A DNA stretch of 63,457 nt from positions 1 through 63,457 of the forward strand of contig NZ_JAPVLU010000050.1 of assembly GCF_027158205.1 (NCBI RefSeq), in the 5' to 3' direction. Shown here piece after piece: positions 42,601 to 50,426 of this stretch; the stretch's first letter is position 1, and each line of letters opens with the position of its first letter. Source of the DNA: Streptomyces sp. H39-S7. GTDB lineage: Bacteria; Actinomycetota; Actinomycetes; Streptomycetales; Streptomycetaceae. The notes under the pieces were generated by a model. That model saw only the letters and a list, made by a program, of their open reading frames with translations, made no database searches and was not told the origin of the DNA. The translations under genes and the position numbers were made by a program.

Positions 42601-42914
42601 GCGGGAAGACCGCCGGCTACATCAACAGCGGCGACTGGGCGACGTACGCCGGTACCGACCTGTCCAAGGTCACCGGCTTCAGCGCCCGGGTCTCCTCCGC
42701 CGGGGCCGGCGGCACCCTGCAGATCCGGGCCGGATCGGCCACCGGAACGATCCTGGGCACCGTCGCCGTCACCGCCACCGGCGGCTGGGAGACCTTCGCC
42801 GATGTCTCCACCACGCTCACCGCCAACCCCGCCACGACGATCTGCCTCACCTTCACCGGCGGCGCCGACTACCTCTTCGACGTGGACGACTTCACCCTCA
42901 CCCGCAGCGCCTGA
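39612..42914 (+). CDS. Secreted PQQ-dependent sugar dehydrogenase with PKD and three CBM6-like modules
   Basis: This 1100-residue exoenzyme has a long signal peptide (hydrophobic core TALLASALLLLGATGAIV). A six-blade glucose/sorbosone dehydrogenase domain covers about residues 60-510 (EEGIQGITADPAV, GDDSNPFSSDGY, MGFRNPFRMSVDR). A PKD domain (about 515-600; DPDGDALTYAWDFDGNGS) and a linker beta domain follow. Three CBM6-like carbohydrate-binding modules sit at about 715-835, 845-970 and 975-1100, each carrying a GYI-x-x-(G/N)DW motif. PQQ enzymes of this type oxidise sugars outside the cell; no PQQ synthesis genes are in the window. GTG 39612 follows GGAAGGGGAA. It probably forms a transcription unit with the ThuA gene 51 bases downstream. 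Confidence 0.9.
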   Translation: MRSVLPARPTRRARPARLPHRVRFRTLCTALLASALLLLGATGAIVPAAAHDGPHPDAAAAFQQVQLARGTAQTGEPMSLAVLPDRTVLHTDRRGTIFKTDAAGTTSVAGTLPVYTHDEEGIQGITADPAVAANRWIYVYYSPVLNTPAGDAPSDGTAADFAPFAGHNQLSRFTLRADNTIDPASEKQLLQIATNRGMCCHVGGDLDFDAAGNLFMTTGDDSNPFSSDGYSPLDTRASRNPAYDAQRTAANSNDLRGKLLRIHPEANGTYTVPAGNLFAPGTARTRPEIYAMGFRNPFRMSVDRPTGTVYIGDYGPDAGALSATRGPGGQVEFDRVTSPGFYGWPYCTGTNTPNETYNAFDFGTSTPGAKFDCAGGPVNSSPNNTGISKLPPARSSWIKYDDCSVTQFGCGSESPMGGPVYRYDPNLVSSVKFPQSYDGHAFIGEFGRRWIKDVQVAADGSAGTITEFPWTGTQVMDMAFGPDGALYVLDYGTGFGDGDSFSGLYRIEAIGAGGRAPVAQAAATPSSGQAPLAVAFSSAGTTDPDGDALTYAWDFDGNGSTDSTAANPSHTYPANGQYPAKLTVTDTHGLTGTASVTVTVGNTAPVLTITAPANGQIFHFGDAIPFRVTVTDAEESVVDCSRVQIQYLLGHDSHAHAITDATGCSGTIQTVVDGEHAGSANLFGVWRASYTDHGANGQPALTGTATNVTPTATKQAEYYTGSSGIQPATHDAAEGGTTVGYIENGDWISFTPYHLTGITTFTARASSAGSGGTLELRADSPTGALLGSAAVPVTGDWNTFTNVTGTVTAPTGTHTLYWVFKGGAGNLFDLDQFTFGGPGGGPGTVQGEAFTSSSGVQIAPHATAHGGQTLGYIDNNDWAGYGGTDLTHATGLTVRVASGGIGGTLEARAGSATGPLLGSVTVPVTGGWESYTNVTLPLTPSTTGGLFLVFHGGTAGSLFDVDDFSVTTGAPVTTVTQAESWTATGGLQTADHATAHGGKTAGYINSGDWATYAGTDLSKVTGFSARVSSAGAGGTLQIRAGSATGTILGTVAVTATGGWETFADVSTTLTANPATTICLTFTGGADYLFDVDDFTLTRSA

Positions 42915-42965
42915 CGGCGCCCCACGCCCGCACCGCTCCCCTCTCATCCCGCGGAAAGGCACCCC

Positions 42966-44567
42966 ATGTCCGGACCCATCCGGTTCCGCCGCAGGCGCGG
43001 AACGCGCCGCCGACCGCTGCTGCCGACCCTGGCCGCCGCGCTGCTCGGCCTGCTCGCCCCCCTGACCCTGACCTGCTCCGCCGACGCCGCACCGTCCTTC
43101 AAGGTGCTGGTCTTCTCCAAGACCGCCGGCTTCCGCCACGACTCCATACCGGCCGGGATCGCGGCCATCCAGAAACTCGGCCAGGACAACGGCTTCGGCG
43201 TCGACGCCACCGAGGACAGCGCCGCCTTCACCACCGCCAACCTCGCCCAGTACCAGGCGGTGGTCTGGCTCAGCACCACCGGCGACGTCCTCGACACCGC
43301 CCAGCAGTCCGCGTTCGAGCAGTACGTCCGCTCGGGCGGCGGTTACGCGGGCGTGCACGCCGCCGCCGACACCGAGTACGACTGGCCCTGGTACGGAAGC
43401 CTGGTCGGGGCGTACTTCGACTCGCACCCCGCCATCCAGCAGGCCGCCGTCACCGTGGAGGACCGCACCGACCCGGCCACCGCCCACCTGCCGGCCCGCT
43501 GGACCCGCACCGACGAGTGGTACAACTACCGCGCCAACCCCCGGGCGCGGGTGCACGTCCTGACCACACTGGACGAGAGCAGCTACTCCGGCGGCACCAT
43601 GGGCGGCGACCACCCCAACACCTGGTGCCATCCCTACGACGGCGGACGGGCCTGGTACACCGGCATGGGCCACACCCAGGAGAACTGGGCCGATCCCGCC
43701 TTCACCACGCTGATCCTGGGCGGCATCCGCACCGTCGCGGGCGCCGTCACGTCCGCCTGCAACAACCCGATCGGCACCCCCGGGGGGACCACCGTGCAGG
43801 GCGAGGCGTGGAGCAGCCAGAGCGGTGTCATGGTCGCCGCGCACGCGGCGGCGCACGGCGGAGCGACCGCCGGGTACATCGACAACGGCGACTGGAGCGG
43901 TTACGCCGCACTCGACGCGCGCACCGCTTCGACGGTGACGGTGCGGGTCGCCTCCGCGGGAGCGGGAGGCACCATCGGATTCCACTCCGGCTCGGCCACG
44001 GGACCGCTCCTCGGCTCCGTCGCCGTGCCGGTGACCGGCGGGTGGGAGACGTTCACCAACGTGTCGGCGACGCTGGCCGCGGGCACCGCTCCGGGTCTGT
44101 ATCTGACGTACTCGGGAGGGCAGGGCGCACTCTTCGACGTCGACGACCTCACACTCACCCCCGGCTCGGCACCCCCCGCCACGGCCACCGTCCAGGCCGA
44201 GAACTGGACCGCCCAGAACGGAGTGCAGGCCGCCGACCACGCGGGAGCCCACGGCGGTCGCACCGCCGGCTGGATCGAGGCAGGGGACTGGATCGGCTTC
44301 GCGGGTGAGGACACGTCCCGGCTCACCCGGATCTCCCTGCGGACCGCCTCGGCGGGCTCCGGCGGCACCACCGCCGTCCACTCCGGATCGCCCACCGGTC
44401 CGCTGCTGGGCACCGTCACCGTCCCGGTCACCGGCAGCTGGGACAGCTTCACCGATGTCGCCACCGCCGTCACCCCGCGGGCGGGCACCGGCCTGTACCT
44501 CGTCTTCAACGGCGGCGGCGGGTTCCTGTTCGACGTCGACGACCTCACCCTGACCCGGACCGGCTGA
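42966..44567 (+). CDS. Secreted ThuA-domain protein with two CBM6-like modules
   Basis: This 533-residue protein starts with a signal peptide followed by a ThuA (trehalose-utilisation, glutamine-amidotransferase-like) domain at about 45-265. Recognisable parts are VLVFSKTAGFRHDSI, GGGYAGVHAAADTEYDWPWYG and TMGGDHPNTWCHPYDGGR. Two CBM6-like modules follow at about 280-405 and 415-533. ThuA proteins act on 3-keto-disaccharides or serve as their hydrolase/lyase. Secretion and the same binding modules as the neighbouring dehydrogenase suggest they work on one polymer or glycoside outside the cell. Confidence 0.88.
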   Translation: MSGPIRFRRRRGTRRRPLLPTLAAALLGLLAPLTLTCSADAAPSFKVLVFSKTAGFRHDSIPAGIAAIQKLGQDNGFGVDATEDSAAFTTANLAQYQAVVWLSTTGDVLDTAQQSAFEQYVRSGGGYAGVHAAADTEYDWPWYGSLVGAYFDSHPAIQQAAVTVEDRTDPATAHLPARWTRTDEWYNYRANPRARVHVLTTLDESSYSGGTMGGDHPNTWCHPYDGGRAWYTGMGHTQENWADPAFTTLILGGIRTVAGAVTSACNNPIGTPGGTTVQGEAWSSQSGVMVAAHAAAHGGATAGYIDNGDWSGYAALDARTASTVTVRVASAGAGGTIGFHSGSATGPLLGSVAVPVTGGWETFTNVSATLAAGTAPGLYLTYSGGQGALFDVDDLTLTPGSAPPATATVQAENWTAQNGVQAADHAGAHGGRTAGWIEAGDWIGFAGEDTSRLTRISLRTASAGSGGTTAVHSGSPTGPLLGTVTVPVTGSWDSFTDVATAVTPRAGTGLYLVFNGGGGFLFDVDDLTLTRTG

Positions 44568-44615
44568 CCGGTCCGGGGCGCCGAACGGGGGTGCGCACGT
44601 CCCGGCAGAGTCACC

Positions 44616-44815
44616 TTGCCCATCCGCATCACCCCGCTGACCGATCCCGACACCACCGCGGCCGGCTACCGGCTCGCACGGGCGACGGGCAGCACTACGG
44701 CACCGGAGTCCTGCCCGAGCACCGCGGGCACGGCCACCGCCACATGCGCACCATCAATGACGGCCTCGGGTACGTACCGACGCACCGGTCCCTGGAGTAC
44801 CAGCTCGACCTGTGA
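44616..44815 (+). pseudogene. GNAT acetyltransferase remnant
   Basis: One frame from 44616 reads PIRITPLTDPDTTAAGYRLA, a GNAT N-terminus. A different frame then reads GTGVLPEHRGHGHRHMRTIN and ends HRSLEYQLDL, which matches the acetyl-CoA loop and the C-terminus of GNAT proteins of about 200-300 residues. The two pieces are out of frame, and the region between the loop and the final strand is missing. At least one deletion and one frameshift are therefore needed. A strong terminator is still present directly downstream. Confidence 0.6.
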
Positions 44816-44817
44816 CG

Positions 44818-44865
44818 CCCGCGCCCGGTCCCGCCGCCCTCGCGGGTGGTGGGACCGGGCGCGGG
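44818..44865 (+). terminator. Strong hairpin after the GNAT remnant
   Basis: A perfect 15-bp inverted repeat (44818-44832 and 44851-44865, CCCGCGCCCGGTCCC and complement) with an 18-base loop begins 3 bases after the remnant stop codon. It would also end transcripts coming from the ThuA gene and isolate the next gene. Confidence 0.85.
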
Positions 44866-44958
44866 ATTCTGGCGCCGGGACGGAGAAAGTGATAGTTACT
44901 CGGACGATCACCGAACCTCCGTTCGGATCCGCCGTCCCGCCCACCTGTTGAGGACTCC

Positions 44959-46056
44959 GTGTCGAACCGTCGTCAGCCCAAGCAGCGCCGCTACGTGGCG
45001 CTGTCGGTCGCCAGCCTGGTCCTCCTCGCCGGTGGCGGCGCCATCGCCGCCGAGGCCATGTCCTCGCGGGGGAACGACGACACCCAGCAGTCCCGGAACG
45101 TCGACGATCAGACCGACCCGGACGGCGCCACCGGCACCGGCGCCGTGCCCGGAACCGCCAAGCCGTCCGCGCCGGGCGCGGCCAAGCCGGGCGCCGGCGC
45201 CTCCGCTCCGGCGGCCGGTACGCCGTCGGCCAGGACCACGGGCGGCCCGTCCGCGACGACGGCCGCGACCGGCACCGCCGGTGCGCAGTCCGGTGCGAGG
45301 CAGCCGACGGCGCAGTCGAACACCACGGTGCGGCTGCCGGCGGCGCGGGTCTTCACCGGCCGGGCCTTCGACACGTGCACCGCCCCGAACCCGACCACCA
45401 TGGCCGCCTGGCGCAAGAGCTCGCCGTACGGCGCCGCCGCCGTCTACATCGGCGGCAAGAACCGCGGCTGCGCGCAGCCGCAGCTCACGAGGTCGTGGGT
45501 CCGGACGGTGCACGCGGCCGGCTGGCAGCTGATCCCGCTGTACGTCGGAGCGCAGCCGCCGTGTCAGACGAGCAGGAACCCGGAGCGGATCAGCGCCGCC
45601 AACGCCGCCTCGCTGGGCGCCGCGAACGGCGCGGACGCCGTCGCGAAGGCGTCCGCGCTGGGGATGGCGCCCGGCAGTGCGATCTACCTGGACATGGAGG
45701 CGTACGACATCGCCGACGCGTCCTGCGTACAGTCCGTGCTGACCTATGTGCAGGCGTGGAACCGGGCGGCGCACGCGAAGGGGTACCTGGCCGGCTTCTA
45801 CGGCTTCAGCCAGTCCAGTGCCGCCGCGATCGCCACCGCCGCCGGCCGGCACGCGGCGGATCTGCCGGACGCCCTCTGGTACGCCCGCTACGACGGCAAC
45901 GCCGACACGACCACCGGCTTCCCGTTCGCCTCCGGCCTGTGGACCGGCCACCGCCGCGGCCACCAGTACGCGGTGAACAAGAAGGAGACCTTCGGCGGAG
46001 CCACCGTCACCGTCGACCACAACGCCTGGGACGCCCCCGTCGCCGTCGTCGGCTGA
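44959..46056 (+). CDS. DUF1906 glycoside-hydrolase-like surface protein
   Basis: This 365-residue protein has one N-terminal transmembrane or signal helix (ALSVASLVLLAGGGAIA), an Ala/Gly/Thr-rich linker, and a DUF1906 domain from about residue 130. The domain shows AFDTCTAPNPTTMAAW, GAAAVYIGGKNRGC and AIYLDMEAYDIADASC. This Rv2525c-type TIM-barrel resembles GH25 lysozyme-like enzymes and is exported to the wall; the acidic pair in YLDMEAYD is a candidate active site. GTG 44959 follows GAGGA. It lies alone between a terminator and the next small gene. Confidence 0.88.
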   Translation: MSNRRQPKQRRYVALSVASLVLLAGGGAIAAEAMSSRGNDDTQQSRNVDDQTDPDGATGTGAVPGTAKPSAPGAAKPGAGASAPAAGTPSARTTGGPSATTAATGTAGAQSGARQPTAQSNTTVRLPAARVFTGRAFDTCTAPNPTTMAAWRKSSPYGAAAVYIGGKNRGCAQPQLTRSWVRTVHAAGWQLIPLYVGAQPPCQTSRNPERISAANAASLGAANGADAVAKASALGMAPGSAIYLDMEAYDIADASCVQSVLTYVQAWNRAAHAKGYLAGFYGFSQSSAAAIATAAGRHAADLPDALWYARYDGNADTTTGFPFASGLWTGHRRGHQYAVNKKETFGGATVTVDHNAWDAPVAVVG

Positions 46057-46256
46057 CAGCCCCCGCGCGGCCGGGGGAGATCGGGCCCGCCGATTCCGGG
46101 TACCGTGGAGAGCGGCAGCCGCGTCTGCCTGTTCCGAGCCCGGACCGCGCTGGTGGGTCCTGAGGGCGAGGACAAGGGTCATCGACTCACGCCATCACCT
46201 CAGTCCGGTCTTCCCGGCCTTCTGCGGGACCGCGTGGAAAACCGCTGGAGGACTGT

Positions 46257-46721
46257 ATGACGACGAACCGTGCCCGCAAGGACGTGATCCGCGAGCGGAT
46301 GGTCGCGACGGGTGAGACGTACAACGTCGCCGCCCGCAACTACCTGGCGATGCGCCACACCTCACAGACGGCCGAGGCGTGCCGGGTCCAGCGCTGGCAG
46401 CCTCCCGTCCGCCTCGACCTGCCGTGCCCGTGCGGCAGCACGTGCGAGCCCGGCGAGAAGTGTGACCGCTGTCACGCCCAGCACAAGCACGTCGCGCGCA
46501 ATCCCGGCAGCCTCGTCGACGTCGAGGTCTGGGAGGACCGGTACGAGTGCATGGGCTGCTCGGCCTCGTACGTCCTTCCGGTGCTGCTGCCGGAGACCCC
46601 CTGGGGTGTCGTCGAGATGGTGCCGCAGGGCGGCGTCGCAGAACCGGTGGCCAAGGCCCGGCTCTACCCCGGTGTGCTGCACCCGAGGATGGCCTCCGAG
46701 GTCAACCACGACCCGTCCTGA
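46257..46721 (+). CDS. Small protein with Cys/His zinc-ribbon-like cluster
   Basis: This 154-residue protein opens MTTNRARKDVIRERMVATGE, a basic helical start also seen in small DNA- or replicon-associated Streptomyces proteins. The middle has CPCGSTCEPGEKCDRCHAQH and then CMGC, enough ligands for one or two zinc sites. It has no signal peptide. The C-terminal third is not recognisable. It ends 20 bases before the convergent amidohydrolase gene. Nucleic-acid binding is a guess from the zinc-ribbon pattern. Confidence 0.65.
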   Translation: MTTNRARKDVIRERMVATGETYNVAARNYLAMRHTSQTAEACRVQRWQPPVRLDLPCPCGSTCEPGEKCDRCHAQHKHVARNPGSLVDVEVWEDRYECMGCSASYVLPVLLPETPWGVVEMVPQGGVAEPVAKARLYPGVLHPRMASEVNHDPS

Positions 46722-46741
46722 CGACCCCGCCGGCCGCCCCG

Positions 46742-48040
46742 TCACGGCGGGTCCAGCTGCGCGAGGGCCGCTGATGTCAGGGCCGTGATGCCGGCCGGAA
46801 CCGTCAGCCGCGGGTCGGGGCGGAACTCCGGAGCATGGTTCGGCGGCAGCACGGCCAGCTTGGCGGCGGCCGAGCCGCCCGGGGCGTCGGCCCATTGGCG
46901 GGGTCCGACGGAGCCGAGCATCCAGTAGGCGGTCCTGATGCCCTCGATGCCGTGCAGGGACTGTCCCGGGGGACCGTAGAGCGGGAAGTCCTCGGTCGCG
47001 AGCGACGGCGGCCAGACCGCCACCCGCTCCGGCCCGAAGGCGCGCTCGTGCGCGCGCAGCACCGCGGCGGCCGTCCCGTGGTCCGCCTGGGTGGGATGGG
47101 ACCGGGACACGGTGCTGATCCCGGGCTCCGCCGGGCAGTCCGACGCCGCGCACTCGGCGCGCACCACCCGCCGCACCGCGCTGGTCGCCCGGTCGAGGGA
47201 CTCCTGGGTGAAGGCGCGGACGGAGATGTCCAGGGTGGCGCGGTCGGGGACGACGTTGCCGCGCGTACCCGCGTGCAGGGATCCGACGGTGATCACCACC
47301 TGGTCCGCCGGGCTGGTCTCGCGGGCGACCACGGTCTGCAGCCGCAGCACGATGGCCGCCGCGGTCACGACGGGGTCGACCGTCAGGTGCGGCGCCCCCG
47401 CGTGTCCGCCCCGTCCGTGGACGGTCACCTGGAGCATCGTGCTGCCCGCCAGCACGGGCCCGGCCGCGTGCGCGACCATCCCGGCGGGCAGCGGGACAGT
47501 GTGCTGGGCGAGCACGACGTCGGGAGGCGTGAACCGGGTGTAGAGGCCGTCGTCGAGCATGGCCCGCGCTCCGGTCAGTGTCTCCTCCGCCGGCTGGCCG
47601 ACGATCATGACCGTGCCGGACCAGTGCCCGGCCGAGCGGGACAGCAGCGCGGCCGCGCCCGCCGCGCAGGCGAGGTGCATGTCGTGGCCGCAGGCGTGCA
47701 TGACGGGGACCGGCTGCCCGTCGCCGCCGGAGGCGACGACCTCGCTGGCGTACGACAGGCCGGTGCGCTCCCTGACGGGCAGGGCGTCCAGTTCGGTGCG
47801 CAGCAGCACCACCGGCCCCGGGCCGTTGCGCAGCACACCCACCACGCCGTGGCCGCCGACGCCGGTGGTCACCCGGTAGCCCGACGCGCCGAGCCGCTCC
47901 GCGAGCCGCGCGGCCGTGCGCTCCTCGGCGCCGGACAGCTCGGGATGCCGGTGGACGTCGAGATAGAGCTCGACGGCCGGCCGCAGGACGTCCGGCAGTC
48001 CTGCCAGCACAGGGGCCGCGTCGGGGGCGGTCGGGGTCAT
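46742..48040 (-). CDS. M20-family amidohydrolase / metallopeptidase
   Basis: This 432-residue zinc hydrolase of the M20D type (hippurate or N-acyl-amino-acid hydrolase) has HACGHDMH near residue 115 (metal His and Asp), QPAEE with the catalytic Glu near 150, and the dimerisation lid domain HGRGGHAGAPHLTVDP. It hydrolyses N-acyl or small peptide amides. ATG 48040 is preferred, with GGAG upstream. It is divergent from the RiPP precursor gene across a 188-base region, so it may belong to the cluster (leader turnover or immunity) or be an ordinary neighbour. Confidence 0.88.
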   Translation of the reverse strand: MTPTAPDAAPVLAGLPDVLRPAVELYLDVHRHPELSGAEERTAARLAERLGASGYRVTTGVGGHGVVGVLRNGPGPVVLLRTELDALPVRERTGLSYASEVVASGGDGQPVPVMHACGHDMHLACAAGAAALLSRSAGHWSGTVMIVGQPAEETLTGARAMLDDGLYTRFTPPDVVLAQHTVPLPAGMVAHAAGPVLAGSTMLQVTVHGRGGHAGAPHLTVDPVVTAAAIVLRLQTVVARETSPADQVVITVGSLHAGTRGNVVPDRATLDISVRAFTQESLDRATSAVRRVVRAECAASDCPAEPGISTVSRSHPTQADHGTAAAVLRAHERAFGPERVAVWPPSLATEDFPLYGPPGQSLHGIEGIRTAYWMLGSVGPRQWADAPGGSAAAKLAVLPPNHAPEFRPDPRLTVPAGITALTSAALAQLDPP

Positions 48041-48228
48041 GGGCGGCACGCTCCGGCCTTGATAGGGGTTGTCGGGGGTGGCGGGGCCGACAGCGAGGTG
48101 ACAGTGGCAGGCGCGGCGATCTGCCAGCGGGCCCCGCTAGAAAGGAAGCAGGCGCAGCGCATGGCGCCGTTTTCCCCGGATGGACCGCTGGGTCCGACCG
48201 GCCCATCCAGCGTTGACGAGGAGTCACC
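48041..48228. promoter_or_regulatory. Divergent control region of the RiPP precursor gene
   Basis: The region between the amidohydrolase and precursor starts holds a 13-base palindrome AGCGGGCCCCGCT (48126-48138, arms of six), 90 bases before the precursor ATG. A good ribosome binding site GAGGAG lies at 48217-48222. The palindrome could be a regulator site. No clear -35/-10 pair was seen. Confidence 0.4.
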
Positions 48229-48402
48229 ATGTCCAACAGCCCCCTGGAGTCGCTCGCCCTGGAGATCCTGGAGCTCGAGTCGGAGACCTTCGAGATCACC
48301 GACTACTCGGACGCCAGCGAGGTCATGCTCGGCTCGTCCACCAGTTGCAGCAGCACCAGCACCTGCAGCAGCACCACCAGCACCACAAGCTGCACCGCCT
48401 GA
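48229..48402 (+). CDS. Thiazolyl-type RiPP precursor peptide
   Basis: This 57-residue peptide has an acidic leader of about 35 residues (ESLALEILELESETFEITDY, then SDASEVMLG), of the kind used in thiopeptide precursors and bound by a RiPP recognition element. The core, residues 36-57, consists of ten Ser, eight Thr, three Cys (40, 46, 55) and a final Ala, so 21 of 22 residues can become azoles or dehydroamino acids. It follows GAGGAG at 48217-48222. It is encoded on the strand opposite to, and converging with, the modification operon, and ends 26 bases before a shared terminator. The Gly35/Ser36 cleavage point is inferred. Confidence 0.9.
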   Translation: MSNSPLESLALEILELESETFEITDYSDASEVMLGSSTSCSSTSTCSSTTSTTSCTA

Positions 48403-48428
48403 CCGAGCCGAACTCCCGCCGTACGGCC

Positions 48429-48470
48429 GCGGCCGCGACCTGTCCCGGCCGCGGTCGCGGTCGCGGCCGC
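48429..48470. terminator. Shared hairpin between precursor gene and modification operon
   Basis: A perfect 12-bp inverted repeat (48429-48440 and 48459-48470, GCGGCCGCGACC and complement) with an 18-base loop directly abuts the stop codon of the convergent YcaO gene and follows the precursor stop by 26 bases. It can end transcription from both sides and limit antisense between precursor and operon. Confidence 0.8.
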
Positions 48471-50426
48471 TCACGGGAACGGGTGCGGCACCCGGCGCAG
48501 TTCGCCGTCCGCCAGGTCCGTGTCGCGCAGTCCGGCGCGGCGGAACGCCGACCGCAGTCGGGGCATGGTGAGGGCGCGCTGCCGCGTCCAGCCGAAGTCG
48601 ATGGGCAGCAGTCCCGGCACCAGCGTGCAGACCGTCCGCAGGCCCAGCCGTTCCTGCTCCGGTGTCGTCTGGTCGACCACGATCACGTCGAAGCCCGCAC
48701 CGACGAGCGCGTCACGGCACAGCACGACGTCGTCGAGCAGGTCCCCCGCACCTGACCGCGTCCGCTCCCACCCGCTGTACAACTCCGCCAACGGCCGCAC
48801 CGCCGCCGGCCGCAGATAGCTGTCGGCGTGTGCGGCCATCCGCTGCAGTCCGAACAGCGCGGCGTGGTCGGGGAGGCGCCGTACGAGGTCGAAGTCCTCG
48901 GCCATCGCGTCCAGTTCTGCCGGGCGTTGGCGTACCTGGCCCGGCAGGTGCGGGATGTAGGTGAGGATCTCCGACAGCGCCGACTCCACGGCCGTCTCCG
49001 GGTCGAACGCGGCGCCGGCCGCGAAGGCGAGCGTCCCCGGGCCGCCGTCCCGGCGCACCGCGAGCCCGGTCGCCACCGGTACCGGCAGATCCACCCGGTT
49101 GTCGAAGACATGCACGTCGTAGCCCTGCAACGCCGCTCGGTCGACCATCGCCCGCGTCACGCCGCGGGTGCAGGAGTCCAGGTCGATCTCGGTGAGTGCG
49201 GCGTTGCCGTACCAGCCGAGCAGAAACGCGTCGCGTTCGATGAGTTCCAGCAATCCGAACAGGATCGCCTCCTCCAGGCAGCCGCCGATGGCGCAGCCGT
49301 TGGAGCACTCGAAGACGAAGTTGTCGGCGGCGAGTCCCGCGCTGTAGTGCGACAGCCGGGCCGGAACCAGGATCGGCCGTTCGTCGCGCAGCGAGTACCC
49401 GGTGACCCACGGGATGGGCCGCTGCGGCGCGAAGGGGCTCAGCATCGGGTCGTCGCGATAGGTCCGCGGGTCGTAGAGCCCGCAGTCGCGCGGGTCCAGC
49501 GCGCGGTCGCCGAGGTCCTCGTACGACGCGGTGCGCAGCGGTCCGAGCCGGCGGCGGTGGGTGCCGGCATAGCGCTCGAGCCCTTCGAGGAACGCGAGGT
49601 CACGGCTGGACTCGAAGGAGTTGGACTGGCCGCTCCACGTCACGTCGGTCAGGCCCGCGTAGCCGCGCATGAAGACGCTGCCCGCGACCGGCGCGGTCGT
49701 GGGCGAGGTGATGTCGCTCCAGGTCGCGGCGCCGAGCACACCGCACACGGGGTTGGCCAGCGCCGCGGCCGGCAGCTGGTAGGAGCGCGGGGAGCGCAGC
49801 CGGTAGACGTCCGGGGCGGGCTTGGGGCGGGAGGACAGCGGGGCGAACGGCACCTCGCCGGAAGAACTCGGGTCCGGGACGGGGTCGGCACAGTGCGGGC
49901 ACAGCGGCTCGGTCAGCAGCGGCACGGTGGCGACCTGGAGGGTGGCCAGGTCCAGCCGGGTGACCTGCGGGAGCCGGTGCTCCCCGGTGGGTGGAAGCCG
50001 GTCCTGCGCGACCGTGTGCGCGTGGACGGAGCGGACGGCGTCGGCGACGTACCCGGGCAGTGCGGGCCACTCCCCCGCCGCCCGGGTCGCTGTCCCGGTC
50101 TCCCAGGCGTCGCGTTCCGAGCGGGTGCGCAGCCGCTGCCAGCGCATGGCCAGGCACTGGCCGCAGGCGTGTTCCGCGGGCTCGGTGCCGCCCCAGGGGC
50201 CGATCAGCACGGCGTCCCAGGTGAGGTGGACGGTGGCGGCCGGGCGCCGGTCCGCGTGCGGATCGCGGCCGGGGCGCAGCACGTCCGCGGCGCCGAGCGG
50301 GACGACGAGCACCGACGCCGTGCCGGCGGGCCCGTCGGCGAGGGCTTGTCGGAGGTTCCGGCAGGCGGCGTCCATCAGGGCGGCGCCGGGCGGGGCCGGT
50401 GGCGTGGGCGCGAGGTCGGTGGTCAT
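48471..50426 (-). CDS. YcaO cyclodehydratase A of the RiPP cluster
   Basis: This 651-residue protein has an N-terminal docking part with two CxxC pairs (C88/C91 and C176/C179, probable zinc site) and a C-terminal YcaO domain from about 250. The ATP/Mg motifs include LEGLERYAG and LEEAILFGLLELIERDAF. It ends in PHPFP, the Pro-rich tail that YcaO cyclodehydratases need for catalysis. It converts Cys, Ser or Thr to thiazoline or oxazoline using ATP. Its ATG overlaps the permease stop (ATGA), and it is the last gene of the operon. A second YcaO at the other end of the operon suggests divided substrate specificity. Confidence 0.92.
   Translation of the reverse strand: MTTDLAPTPPAPPGAALMDAACRNLRQALADGPAGTASVLVVPLGAADVLRPGRDPHADRRPAATVHLTWDAVLIGPWGGTEPAEHACGQCLAMRWQRLRTRSERDAWETGTATRAAGEWPALPGYVADAVRSVHAHTVAQDRLPPTGEHRLPQVTRLDLATLQVATVPLLTEPLCPHCADPVPDPSSSGEVPFAPLSSRPKPAPDVYRLRSPRSYQLPAAALANPVCGVLGAATWSDITSPTTAPVAGSVFMRGYAGLTDVTWSGQSNSFESSRDLAFLEGLERYAGTHRRRLGPLRTASYEDLGDRALDPRDCGLYDPRTYRDDPMLSPFAPQRPIPWVTGYSLRDERPILVPARLSHYSAGLAADNFVFECSNGCAIGGCLEEAILFGLLELIERDAFLLGWYGNAALTEIDLDSCTRGVTRAMVDRAALQGYDVHVFDNRVDLPVPVATGLAVRRDGGPGTLAFAAGAAFDPETAVESALSEILTYIPHLPGQVRQRPAELDAMAEDFDLVRRLPDHAALFGLQRMAAHADSYLRPAAVRPLAELYSGWERTRSGAGDLLDDVVLCRDALVGAGFDVIVVDQTTPEQERLGLRTVCTLVPGLLPIDFGWTRQRALTMPRLRSAFRRAGLRDTDLADGELRRVPHPFP

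Noticed and set aside
41750..44560. Large repeats as a mobile or recombining element
   Set aside because: The similarity comes from five CBM6-like modules in two coding sequences; no transposase or terminal repeats.
46835..48571. A plus-strand frame of 578 codons running over the amidohydrolase gene and the RiPP precursor
   Set aside because: It is antisense to the M20 enzyme and out of frame with the precursor, which has its own ribosome binding site and family features.
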